Source of the DNA: Auanema rhodensis
Taxonomy: Eukaryota; Nematoda; Chromadorea; Rhabditida; Rhabditidae
Reading direction: 5' to 3'
NCBI GenBank assembly: GCA_964057225.1
Contig: OZ059900.1
Span: 17,747,638 to 17,811,637, forward strand
DNA: 64,000 nucleotides
The notes beneath the pieces were generated by a model, which had not been told where the DNA came from, did not search any database, and saw nothing but the letters and a program-made list of their open reading frames with translations. Below are positions 10,258 through 23,200 of the stretch, one piece after another. The position numbers and the translations under genes are program-made. Within the stretch, counting starts at the first letter, position 1. The number at the start of each line of letters is the position of its first letter.

Positions 10258-13200
10258 ACACTAGAAAAATACAAAAACACAGTATTTCTCATGAGAAATA
10301 TTTTATTATGCTGGAAAACCAGTTTTTGGAAATTTCGCTGTAAACAAGGTTTTGACTTACGATTTCATGTGTTCAAACTCATGCAATGTCAATAAAACCT
10401 AGCTCAAAATTGTTCGTACAACGTCTAGTTCCACTTTCACGACAAAAAAACAGGGGTTAGAAAATTAAGGAAATTAGCATATTCTGAGGGCACGCCCCTT
10501 ATGGCTAATATTGATTAAATCGATTTTTGTTCATATGAGTCGTCAAATGCAACGAATTTCAGCGTGTTACATACTAAAATGAAGCATTTTACATGCTGAA
10601 CACTATAAAAATACAAAAACACAGTATTTCCCATGAGAAATATTTTATTATGCTGGAAAACCAGTTTTTGGAAATTTCGCTGTAAACAAGGTTTTGACTT
10701 ACGATTTCATGTGTTCAAACTCATGCAATGTCAATGAAACCTAGCTCAAAATTGTTCCTACAACGTCTAGTTCCACTTTCACGACAAAAAACAGGGGTTA
10801 GAAAATTAAGGAAATTAGCATATTCTGAGGGCACGCCCCTTATGGCTAATATTGATTATATCGATTTTTGTTCATATGAGTCGTCAAATGCAACGAATTT
10901 CAGCGTGTTACATACTAAAATGAAGCATTTTACATGCTGAACACTAGAAAAATACAAAAACACAGTATTTCTCATGAGAAATATTTTATTATGCTGGAAA
11001 ACCAGTTTTTGGAAATTTCGCTGTAAACAAGGTTTTGACTTACGATTTCATGTGTTCAAACTCATGCAATGTCAATAAAACCTAGCTCAAAATTGTTCGT
11101 ACAACGTCTAGTTCCACTTTCACGACAAAAAACAGGGGTTAGAAAATTAAGGAAATTAGCATATTCTGAGGGCACGCCCCTTATGGCTAATATTGATTAA
11201 ATCGATTTTTGTTCATATGAGTCGTCAAATGCAACGAATTTCAGCGTGTTACATACTAAAATGAAGCATTTTACATGCTGAACACTAGAAAAATACAAAA
11301 ACACAGTATTTCTCATGAGAAATATTTTATTATGCTGGAAAACCAGTTTTTGGAAATTTCGCTGTAAACAAGGTTTTGACTTACGATTTCATGTGTTCAA
11401 ACTCATGCAATGTCAATAAAACCTAGCTCAAAATTGTTCGTACAACGTCTAGTTCCACTTTCACGACAAAAAAACAGGGGTTAGAAAATTAAGGAAATTA
11501 GCATATTCTGAGGGCACGCCCCTTATGGCTAATATTGATTAAATCGATTTTTGTTCATATGAGTCGTCAAATGCAACGAATTTCAGCGTGTTACATACTA
11601 AAATGAAGCATTTTACATGCTGAACACTAGAAAAATACAAAAACACAGTATTTCCCATGAGAAATATTTTATTATGCTGGAAAACCAGTTTTTGGAAATT
11701 TCGCTGTAAACAAGGTTTTGACTTACGATTTCATGTGTTCAAACTCATGCAATGTCAATGAAACCTAGCTCAAAATTGTTCCTACAACGTCTAGTTCCAC
11801 TTTCACGACAACAAAACAGGGGTTAGAAAATTAAGGAAATTAGCATATTCTGAGGGCACGCCCCTTATGGCTAATATTGATTAAATCGATTTTTGTTCAT
11901 ATGAGTCGTCAAATGCAACGAATTTCAGCGTGTTACATACTAAAATGAAGCATTTTACATGCTGAACACTATAAAAATACAAAAACACAGTATTTCCCAT
12001 GAGAAATATTTTATTATGCTGGAAAACCAGTTTTTGGAAATTTCGCTGTAAACAAGGTTTTGACTTACGATTTCATGTGTTCAAACTCATGCAATGTCAA
12101 TGAAACCTAGCTCAAAATTGTTCCTACAACGTCTAGTTCCACTTTCACGACAAAAAACAGGGGTTAGAAAATTAAGGAAATTAGCATATTCTGAGGGCAC
12201 GCCCCTTATGGCTAATATTGATTAAATCGATTTTTGTTCATATGAGTCGTCAAATGCAATTAATTTCAGCGTGTTACATACTAAAATGAAGCATTTTACA
12301 TGCTGAACACTAAAAAAATACAAAAACACAGTATTTCCCATGAGAAATATTTTATTATGCTGGAAAACGAGTTTTTGGAAATTTCGCTGTAAACAAGGTT
12401 TTGACTTACGATTTCATGTGTTCAAACTCATGCAATGTCAATGAAACCTAGCTCAAAATTGTTCCTACAACGTCTAGTTCCACTTTCACGACAACAAAAC
12501 AGGGGTTAGAAAATTAAGGAAATTAGCATATTCTGAGGGCACGCCCCTTATGGCTAATATTGATTAAATCGATTTTTGTTCATATGAGTCGTCAAATGCA
12601 ACGAATTTCAGCGTGTTACATACTAAAATGAAGCATTTCACATGCTGAACACTAGAAAAATACAAAAACACAGTATTTCCCATGAGAAATATTTTATTAT
12701 GCTGGAAAACCAGTTTTTGGAAATTTCGCTGTAAACAAGGTTTTGACTTACGATTTCATGTGTTCAAACTCATGCAATGTCAATGAAACCTAGCTCAAAA
12801 TTGTTCCTACAACGTCTAGTTCCACTTTCACGACAAAAAACAGGGGTTAGAAAATTAAGGAAATTAGCATATTCTGAGGGCACGCCCCTTATGGCTAATA
12901 TTGATTAAATCGATTTTTGTTCATATGAGTCGTCAAATGCAATTAATTTCAGCGTGTTACATACTAAAATGAAGCATTTTACATGCTGAACACTAAAAAA
13001 ATACAAAAACACAGTATTTCCCATGAGAAATATTTTATTATGCTGGAAAACGAGTTTTTGGAAATTTCGCTGTAAACAAGGTTTTGACTTACGATTTCAT
13101 GTGTTCAAACTCATGCAATGTCAATGAAACCTAGCTCAAAATTGTTCCTACAACGTCTAGTTCCACTTTCACGACAACAAAACAGGGGTTAGAAAATTAA

Positions 13201-16200
13201 GGAAATTAGCATATTCTGAGGGCACGCCCCTTATGGCTAATATTGATTAAATCGATTTTTGTTCATATGAGTCGTCAAATGCAACGAATTTCAGCGTGTT
13301 ACATACTAAAATGAAGCATTTCACATGCTGAACACTAGAAAAATACAAAAACACAGTATTTCCCATGAGAAATATTTTATTATGCTGGAAAACCAGTTTT
13401 TGGAAATTTCGCTGTAAACAAGGTTTTGACTTACGATTTCATGTGTTCAAACTCATGCAATGTCAATGAAACCTAGCTCAAAATTGTTCCTACAACGTCT
13501 AGTTCCACTTTCACGACAACAAAACAGGGGTTAGAAAACTAAGGAAATTAGCATATTCTGAGGGCACGCCCCTTATGGCTAATATTGATTAAATCGATTT
13601 TTGTTCATATGAGTCGTCAAATGCAACGAATTTCAGCGTGTTACATACCAAAATGAAGCATTTCACATGCTGAACACTAGAAAAATACAAAAACACAGTA
13701 TTTCCCATGAGAAATATTTTATTATGCTGGAAAACCAGTTTTTGGAAATTTCGCTGTAAACAAGGTTTTGACTTACGATTTCATGTGTTCAAACTCATGC
13801 AATGTCAATAAAACCTAGCTCAAAATTGTTCGTACAACGTCTAGTTCCACTTTCACGACAAAAAAACAGGGGTTAGAAAATTAAGGAAATTAGCATATTC
13901 TGAGGGCACGCCCCTTATGGCTAATATTGATTAAATCGATTTTTGTTCATATGAGTCGTCAAATGCAACGAATTTCAGCGTGTTACATACTAAAATGAAG
14001 CATTTCACATGCTGAACACTAGAAAAATACAAAAACACAGTATTTCCCATGAGAAATATTTTATTATGCTGGAAAACCAGTTTTTGGAAATTTCGCTGTA
14101 AACAAGGTTTTGACTTACGATTTCATGTGTTCAAACTCATGCAATGTCAATGAAACCTAGCTCAAAATTGTTCGTACAACGTCTAGTTCCACTTTCACGA
14201 CAAAAAAACAGGGGTTAGAAAATTAAGGAAATTAGCATATTCTGAGGGCACGCCCCTTATGGCTAATATTGATTAAATCGATTTTTGTTCATATGAGTCG
14301 TCAAATGCAATTAATTTCAGCGTGTTACATACTAAAATGAAGCATTTTACATGCTGAACACTAAAAAACTACAAAAACACAGTATTTCCCATGAGAAATA
14401 TTTTATTATGCTGGAAAACGAGTTTTTGGAAATTTCGCTGTAAACAAGGTTTTGACTTACGATTTCATGTGTTCAAACTCATGCAATGTCAATGAAACCT
14501 AGCTCAAAATTGTTCCTACAACGTCTAGTTCCACTTTCACGACAAAAAAACAGGGGTTAGAAAATTAAGGAAATTAGCATATTCTGAGGGCACGCCCTTT
14601 ATGGCTAATATTGATTAAATCGATTTTTGTTCATATGAGTCGTCAAATGCAACGAATTTCAGCGTGTTACATACTAAAATGAAACATTTTACATGCTGAA
14701 CACTATAAAAATACAAAAACACAGTATTTCCCATGAGAAATATTTTATTATGCTGGAAAACCAGTTTTTGGAAATTTCGCTGTAAACAAGGTTTTGACTT
14801 ACGATTTCATGTGTTCAAACTCATGCAATGTCAATGAAACCTAGCTCAAAATTGTTCGTACAACGTCTAGTTCCACTTTCACGACAAAAAAACAGGGGTT
14901 AGAAAATTAAGGAAATTAGCATATTCTGAGGGCACGCCCCTTATGGCTAATATTGATTAAATCGATTTTTGTTCATATGAGTCGTCAAATGCAACGAATT
15001 TCAGCGTGTTACATACTAAAATGAAGCATTTCACATGCTGAACACTAGAAAAATACAAAAACACAGTATTTCCCATGAGAAATATTTTATTATGCTGGAA
15101 AACCAGTTTTTGGAAATTTCGCTGTAAACAAGGTTTTGACTTACGATTTCATGTGTTCAAACTCATGCAATGTCAATGAAACTTAGCTCAAAATTGTTCG
15201 TACAACGTCTAGTTCCACTTTCACGACAAAAAAACAGGGGTTAGAAAATTAAGGAAATTAGCATATTCTGAGGGCACGCCCCTTATGGCTAATATTGATT
15301 AAATCGATTTTTGTTCATATGAGTCGTCAAATGCAATTAATTTCAGCGTGTTACATACTAAAATGAAGCATTTTACATGCTGAACACTAAAAAACTACAA
15401 AAACACAGTATTTCCCATGAGAAATATTTTATTATGCTGGAAAACGAGTTTTTGGAAATTTCGCTGTAAACAAGGTTTTGACTTACGATTTCATGTGTTC
15501 AAACTCATGCAATGTCAATGAAACCTAGCTCAAAATTGTTCCTACAACGTCTAGTTCCACTTTCACGACAAAAAAACAGGGGTTAGAAAATTAAGGAAAT
15601 TAGCATATTCTGAGGGCACGCCCCTTATGGCTAATATTGATTAAATCGATTTTTGTTCATATGAGTCGTCAAATGCAACGAATTTCAGCGTGTTACATAC
15701 TAAAATGAAGCATTTCACATGCTGAACACTAGAAAAATACAAAAACACAGTATTTCCCATGAGAAATATTTTATTATGCTGGAAAACCAGTTTTTGGAAA
15801 TTTCGCTGTAAACAAGGTTTTGACTTACGATTTCATGTGTTCAAACTCATGCAATGTCAATAAAACCTAGCTCAAAATTGTTCGTACAACGTCTAGTTCC
15901 ACTTTCACGACAAAAAAACAGGGGTTAGAAAATTAAGGAAATTAGCATATTCTGAGGGCACGCCCCTTATGGCTAATATTGATTAAATCGATTTTTGTTC
16001 ATATGAGTCGTCAAATGCAACGAATTTCAGCGTGTTACATACTAAAATGAAGCATTTCACATGCTGAACACTAGAAAAATACAAAAACACAGTATTTCCC
16101 ATGAGAAATATTTTATTATGCTGGAAAACCAGTTTTTGGAAATTTCGCTGTAAACAAGGTTTTGACTTACGATTTCATGTGTTCAAACTCATGCAATGTC

Positions 16201-16750
16201 AATGAAACCTAGCTCAAAATTGTTCCTACAACGTCTAGTTCCACTTTCACGACAAAAAAACAGGGGTTAGAAAATTAAGGAAATTAGCATATTCTGAGGG
16301 CACGCCCTTTATGGCTAATATTGATTAAATCGATTTTTGTTCATATGAGTCGTCAAATGCAACGAATTTCAGCGTGTTACATACTAAAATGAAACATTTT
16401 ACATGCTGAACACTATAAAAATACAAAAACACAGTATTTCCCATGAGAAATATTTTATTATGCTGGAAAACCAGTTTTTGGAAATTTCGCTGTAAACAAG
16501 GTTTTGACTTACGATTTCATGTGTTCAAACTCATGCAATGTCAATAAAACCTAGCTCAAAATTGTTCGTACAACGTCTAGTTCCACTTTCACGACAAAAA
16601 ACAGGGGTTAGAAAATTAAGGAAATTAGCATATTCTGAGGGCACGCCCCTTATGGCTAATATTGATTAAATCGATTTTTGTTCATATGAGTCGTCAAATG
16701 CAACGAATTTCAGCGTGTTACATACTAAAATGAAGCATTTTACATGCTGA
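10258..16750 (+). repeat. 19-monomer stretch with scrambled order
   Basis: Nineteen monomers separate the tctcat monomer at 10258 from the next main one at 16751 (6493 bp). It opens with tctcat, A6, tctcat with A6, tctcat, then aacaaaa at 10258, 10600, 10941, 11282 and 11624. Private changes include gattatatcg near 10,857, aaaactaagg near 13,536, catacca near 13,646, and aaaaaactac at 14,362 and 15,388. The last mark links the monomers at 14358 and 15384 three units apart. Confidence 0.6.
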
Positions 16751-18458
16751 ACACTAGAAAAATACAAAAACACAGTATTTCTCATGAGAAATATTTTATT
16801 ATGCTGGAAAACCAGTTTTTGGAAATTTCGCTGTAAACAAGGTTTTGACTTACGATTTCATGTGTTCAAACTCATGCAATGTCAATAAAACCTAGCTCAA
16901 AATTGTTCGTACAACGTCTAGTTCCACTTTCACGACAAAAAAACAGGGGTTAGAAAATTAAGGAAATTAGCATATTCTGAGGGCACGCCCCTTATGGCTA
17001 ATATTGATTAAATCGATTTTTGTTCATATGAGTCGTCAAATGCAACGAATTTCAGCGTGTTACATACTAAAATGAAGCATTTTACATGCTGAACACTATA
17101 AAAATACAAAAACACAGTATTTCCCATGAGAAATATTTTATTATGCTGGAAAACCAGTTTTTGGAAATTTCGCTGTAAACAAGGTTTTGACTTACGATTT
17201 CATGTGTTCAAACTCATGCAATGTCAATGAAACCTAGCTCAAAATTGTTCCTACAACGTCTAGTTCCACTTTCACGACAAAAAACAGGGGTTAGAAAATT
17301 AAGGAAATTAGCATATTCTGAGGGCACGCCCCTTATGGCTAATATTGATTAAATCGATTTTTGTTCATATGAGTCGTCAAATGCAACGAATTTCAGCGTG
17401 TTACATACTAAAATGAAGCATTTTACATGCTGAACACTAGAAAAATACAAAAACACAGTATTTCTCATGAGAAATATTTTATTATGCTGGAAAACCAGTT
17501 TTTGGAAATTTCGCTGTAAACAAGGTTTTGACTTACGATTTCATGTGTTCAAACTCATGCAATGTCAATAAAACCTAGCTCAAAATTGTTCGTACAACGT
17601 CTAGTTCCACTTTCACGACAAAAAACAGGGGTTAGAAAATTAAGGAAATTAGCATATTCTGAGGGCACGCCCCTTATGGCTAATATTGATTAAATCGATT
17701 TTTGTTCATATGAGTCGTCAAATGCAACGAATTTCAGCGTGTTACATACTAAAATGAAGCATTTTACATGCTGAACACTAGAAAAATACAAAAACACAGT
17801 ATTTCTCATGAGAAATATTTTATTATGCTGGAAAACCAGTTTTTGGAAATTTCGCTGTAAACAAGGTTTTGACTTACGATTTCATGTGTTCAAACTCATG
17901 CAATGTCAATAAAACCTAGCTCAAAATTGTTCGTACAACGTCTAGTTCCACTTTCACGACAAAAAAACAGGGGTTAGAAAATTAAGGAAATTAGCATATT
18001 CTGAGGGCACGCCCCTTATGGCTAATATTGATTACATCGATTTTTGTTCATATGAGTCGTCAAATGCAACGAATTTCAGCGTGTTACATACTAAAATGAA
18101 GCATTTTACATGCTGAACACTAGAAAAATACAAAAACACAGTATTTCCCATGAGAAATATTTTATTATGCTGGAAAACCAGTTTTTGGAAATTTCGCTGT
18201 AAACAAGGTTTTGACTTACGATTTCATGTGTTCAAACTCATGCAATGTCAATGAAACCTAGCTCAAAATTGTTCCTACAACGTCTAGTTCCACTTTCACG
18301 ACAACAAAACAGGGGTTAGAAAATTAAGGAAATTAGCATATTCTGAGGGCACGCCCCTTATGGCTAATATTGATTAAATCGATTTTTGTTCATATGAGTC
18401 GTCAAATGCAACGAATTTCAGCGTGTTACATACTAAAATGAAGCATTTCACATGCTGA
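16751..18458 (+). repeat. Five-monomer block copied from 10258-11965
   Basis: The class order tctcat, TATA/A6, tctcat with A6, tctcat, aacaaaa at 16751, 17093, 17434, 17775 and 18117 repeats the order at 10258-11965, 6493 bp upstream. Differences are few, such as gattacatcg near 18,031 here. It is followed by the 60-bp truncated monomer at the inversion. Confidence 0.65.
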
Positions 18459-18519
18459 ACACTAGAAAAATACAAAAACACAGTATTTCCCATGAGAAAT
18501 ATTTTATTATGCTGGAAAT
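18443..18519. other. Inversion centre: 77-bp spacer between opposed arrays
   Basis: The left arm ends in a monomer that stops at gctggaaa (18518, monomer position 60). The next bases, ttcattttagtatg, are the reverse complement of monomer position 326 downward. The innermost pairing bases are 18442 and 18520, leaving 77 bp unpaired. No foreign bases are needed at the junction; assignment is uncertain by 1-2 bases. An alternative is a small deletion between two tgg motifs, running on to aaatttc, with ttc as overlap. Confidence 0.9.
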
Positions 18520-20230
18520 TTCATTTTAGTATGTAACACGCTGAAATTCGTTGCATTTGACGACTCATATGAACAAAAATCGATTTAATCAATATTAGCC
18601 ATAAGGGGCGTGCCCTCAGAATATGCTAATTTCCTTAATTTTCTAACCCCTGTTTTTTTGTCGTGAAAGTGGAACTAGACGTTGTACGAACAATTTTGAG
18701 CTAGGTTTCATTGACATTGCATGAGTTTGAACACATGAAATCGTAAGTCAAAACCTTGTTTACAGCGAAATTTCCAAAAACTGGTTTTCCAGCATAATAA
18801 AATATTTCTCATGGGAAATACTGTGTTTTTGTATTTTTCTAGTGTTCAGCATGTGAAATGCTTCATTTTAGTATGTAACACGCTGAAATTCGTTGCATTT
18901 GACGACTCATATGAACAAAAATCGATTTAATCAATATTAGCCATAAGGGGCGTGCCCTCAGAATATGCTAATTTCCTTAATTTTCTAACCCCTGTTTTTT
19001 TGTCGTGAAAGTGGAACTAGACGTTGTACGAACAATTTTGAGCTAGGTTTCATTGACATTGCATGAGTTTGAACACATGAAATCGTAAGTCAAAACCTTG
19101 TTTACAGCGAAATTTCCAAAAACTGGTTTTCCAGCATAATAAAATATTTCTCATGGGAAATACTGTGTTTTTGTATTTTTATAGTGTTCAGCATGTAAAA
19201 TGCTTCATTTTAGTATGTAACACGCTGAAATTCGTTGCATTTGACGACTCATATGAACAAAAATCGATTTAATCAATATTAGCCATAAGGGGCGTGCCCT
19301 CAGAATATGCTAATTTCCTTAATTTTCTAACCCCTGTTTTTTTGTCGTGAAAGTGGAACTAGACGTTGTACGAACAATTTTGAGCTAGGTTTTATTGACA
19401 TTGCATGAGTTTGAACACATGAAATCGTAAGTCAAAACCTTGTTTACAGCGAAATTTCCAAAAACTGGTTTTCCAGCATAATAAAATATTTCTCATGAGA
19501 AATACTGTGTTTTTGTATTTTTCTAGTGTTCAGCATGTAAAATGCTTCATTTTAGTATGTAACACGCTGAAATTCGTTGCATTTGACGACTCATATGAAC
19601 AAAAATCGATTTAATCAATATTAGCCATAAGGGGCGTGCCCTCAGAATATGCTAATTTCCTTAATTTTCTAACCCCTGTTTTTTTGTCGTGAAAGTGGAA
19701 CTAGACGTTGTACGAACAATTTTGAGCTAGGTTTCATTGACATTGCATGAGTTTGAACACATGAAATCGTAAGTCAAAACCTTGTTTACAGCGAAATTTC
19801 CAAAAACTGGTTTTCCAGCATAATAAAATATTTCTCATGGGAAATACTGTGTTTTTGTATTTTTCTAGTGTTCAGCATGTGAAATGCTTCATTTTAGTAT
19901 GTAACACGCTGAAATTCGTTGCATTTGACGACTCATATGAACAAAAATCGATTTAATCAATATTAGCCATAAGGGGCGTGCCCTCAGAATATGCTAATTT
20001 CCTTAATTTTCTAACCCCTGTTTTGTTGTCGTGAAAGTGGAACTAGACGTTGTAGGAACAATTTTGAGCTAGGTTTCATTGACATTGCATGAGTTTGAAC
20101 ACATGAAATCGTAAGTCAAAACCTTGTTTACAGCGAAATTTCCAAAAACTGGTTTTCCAGCATAATAAAATATTTCTCATGGGAAATACTGTGTTTTTGT
20201 ATTTTTATAGTGTTCAGCATGTAAAATGTT
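18519..20230 (-). repeat. Junction-proximal right arm, left-arm-like variants
   Basis: The first five or so monomers after the inversion carry left-arm variants: A7 or aacaaaa runs, a tctcat palindrome near 19,495, tcaataaa, and tccccttat spellings on the minus strand. None has the aatataagcc/aatctgc set. Their order does not mirror the left arm next to the junction. Confidence 0.6.
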
Positions 20231-23200
20231 TCATTTTAGTATGTAACACGCTGAAATTCGTTGCATTTGACGACTCATATGAACAAAAATCGATTTAATC
20301 AATATAAGCCATAAAGGGCGTGCCCTCAGAATCTGCTAATTTCCTTAATTTTCTAACCCCTGTTTTTTTGTCGTGAAAGTGGAACTAGACGTTGTAGGAA
20401 CAATTTTGAGCTAGATTTCATTGACATTGCATGAGTTTGAACACATGAAATCGTAAGTCAAAACCTTGTTTACAGCGAAATTTCCAAAAACTCGTTTTCC
20501 AGCATAATAAAATATTTCTCATGGGAAATACTGTGTTTTTGTATTTTTTTAGTGTTCAGCATGTAAAATGCTTCATTTTAGTATGTAACACGCTGAAATT
20601 CGTTGCATTTGACGACTCATATGAACAAAAATCGATTTAATCAATATTAGCCATAAGGGGCGTGCCCTCAGAATATGCTAATTTCCTTAATTTTCTAACC
20701 CCTGTTTTTTTGTCGTGAAAGTGGAACTAGACGTTGTACGAACAATTTTGAGCTAGGTTTCATGGACATTGCATGAGTTTGAACACATGAAATCGTAAGT
20801 CAAAACCTTGTTTACAGCGAAATTTCCAAAAACTGGTTTTCCAGCATAATAAAATATTTCTCATGGGAAATACTGTGTTTTTGTATTTTTATAGTGTTCA
20901 GCATGTAAAATGTTTCATTTTAGTATGTAACACGCTGAAATTCGTTGCATTTGACGACTCATATGAACAAAAATCGATTTAATCAATATAAGCCATAAAG
21001 GGCGTGCCCTCAGAATCTGCTAATTTCCTTAATTTTCTAACCCCTGTTTTTTTGTCGTGAAAGTGGAACTAGACGTTGTAGGAACAATTTTGAGCTAGAT
21101 TTCATTGACATTGCATGAGTTTGAACACATGAAATCGTAAGTCAAAACCTTGTTTACAGCGAAATTTCCAAAAACTCGTTTTCCAGCATAATAAAATATT
21201 TCTCATGAGAAATACTGTGTTTTTGTATTTTTCTAGTGTTCAGCATGTGAAATGCTTCATTTTAGTATGTAACACGCTGAAATTCGTTGCATTTGACGAC
21301 TCATATGAACAAAAATCGATTTAATCAATATTAGCCATAAGGGGCGTGCCCTCAGAATATGCTAATTTCCTTAATTTTCTAACCCCTGTTTTTTTGTCGT
21401 GAAAGTGGAACTAGACGTTGTAGGAACAATTTTGAGCTAGGTTTCATTGACATTGCATGAGTTTGAACACATGAAATCGTAAGTCAAAACCTTGTTTACA
21501 GCGAAATTTCCAAAAACTGGTTTTCCAGCATAATAAAATATTTCTCATGGGAAATACTGTGTTTTTGTATTTTTATAGTGTTCAGCATGTAAAATGTTTC
21601 ATTTTAGTATGTAACACGCTGAAATTCGTTGCATTTGACGACTCATATGAACAAAAATCGATTTAATCAATATAAGCCATAAAGGGCGTGCCCTCAGAAT
21701 CTGCTAATTTCCTCAATTTTCTAACCCCTGTTTTTTTGTCGTGAAAGTGGAACTAGACGTTGTAGGAACAATTTTGAGCTAGATTTCATTGACATTGCAT
21801 GAGTTTGAACACATGAAATCGTAAGTCAAAACCTTGTTTACAGCGAAATTTCCAAAAACTCGTTTTCCAGCATAATAAAATATTTCTCATGGGAAATACT
21901 GTGTTTTTGTATTTTTATAGTGTTCAGCATGTAAAATGTTTCATTTTAGTATGTAACACGCTGAAATTCGTTGCATTTGACGACTCATATGAACAAAAAT
22001 CGATTTAATCAATATAAGCCATAAAGGGCGTGCCCTCAGAATCTGCTAATTTCCTTAATTTTCTAACCCCTGTTTTTTTGTCGTGAAAGTGGAACTAGAC
22101 GTTGTAGGAACAATTTTGAGCTAGATTTCATTGACATTGCATGAGTTTGAACACATGAAATCGTAAGTCAAAACCTTGTTTACAGCGAAATTTCCAAAAA
22201 CTCGTTTTCCAGCATAATAAAATATTTCTCATGAGAAATACTGTGTTTTTGTATTTTTCTAGTGTTCAGCATGTGAAATGCTTCATTTTAGTATGTAACA
22301 CGCTGAAATTCGTTGCATTTGACGACTCATATGAACAAAAATCGATTTAATCAATATTAGCCATAAGGGGCGTGCCCTCAGAATATGCTAATTTCCTTAA
22401 TTTTCTAACCCCTGTTTTTTTGTCGTGAAAGTGGAACTAGACGTTGTAGGAACAATTTTGAGCTAGGTTTCATTGACATTGCATGAGTTTGAACACATGA
22501 AATCGTAAGTCAAAACCTTGTTTACAGCGAAATTTCCAAAAACTGGTTTTCCAGCATAATAGAATATTTCTCATGGGAAATACTGTGTTTTTGTATTTTT
22601 ATAGTGTTCAGCATGTAAAATGTTTCATTTTAGTATGTAACACGCTGAAATTCGTTGCATTTGACGACTCATATGAACAAAAATCGATTTAATCAATATA
22701 AGCCATAAAGGGCGTGCCCTCAGAATCTGCTAATTTCCTCAATTTTCTAACCCCTGTTTTTTTGTCGTGAAAGTGGAACTAGACGTTGTAGGAACAATTT
22801 TGAGCTAGATTTCATTGACATTGCATGAGTTTGAACACATGAAATCGTAAGTCAAAACCTTGTTTACAGCGAAATTTCCAAAAACTCGTTTTCCAGCATA
22901 ATAAAATATTTCTCATGGGAAATACTGTGTTTTTGTATTTTTCTAGTGTTCAGCATGTGAAATGCTTCATTTTAGTATGTAACACGCTGAAATTCGTTGC
23001 ATTTGACGACTCATATGAACAAAAATCGATTTAATCAATATTAGCCATAAGGGGCGTGCCCTCAGAATATGCTAATTTCCTTAATTTTCTAACCCCTGTT
23101 TTTTTGTCGTGAAAGTGGAACTAGACGTTGTACGAACAATTTTGAGCTAGGTTTCATTGACATTGCATGAGTTTGAACACATGAAATCGTAAGTCAAAAC

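Larger units (their letters stand above)
1..18518 (+). repeat. Left arm of satellite array, about 54 monomers of 342 bp
   Basis: The sequence is a head-to-tail array in which the motif acacta(g/t/a)aaaa returns at 1, 343, 684, 1026, 1368 and so on to 18459. The spacing is 342 bp, or 341 bp when an A-run is one base shorter. The last monomer is cut after 60 bp at 18518, where orientation flips. Copies differ at a limited set of positions. These are the base after acacta (g, t or a), tctcat or tcccat, aaccag or aacgag, tcaataaa or tcaatgaa, ttcgtac or ttcctac, the A-run (A7, A6 or aacaaaa), cgccccttat or cgccctttat, gcaacgaat or gcaattaat, and the bases before acatgctg. Stops occur in all frames of the ordinary monomer. 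It fits centromeric or pericentromeric satellite DNA; species and family name are not recognised. No unique sequence lies inside this stretch. Confidence 0.97.

Noticed and set aside
10728-10940. 70-codon open frame in one left-arm monomer
   Set aside because: The single substitution gattaaatcg to gattatatcg removes the stop that all sister monomers keep. An isolated read-through in one of about 186 copies is not a gene.
18481-18530. Transposon or integration site at the array inversion
   Set aside because: No foreign bases, target-site duplication or terminal repeats occur at the junction. Both sides are ordinary monomer sequence.
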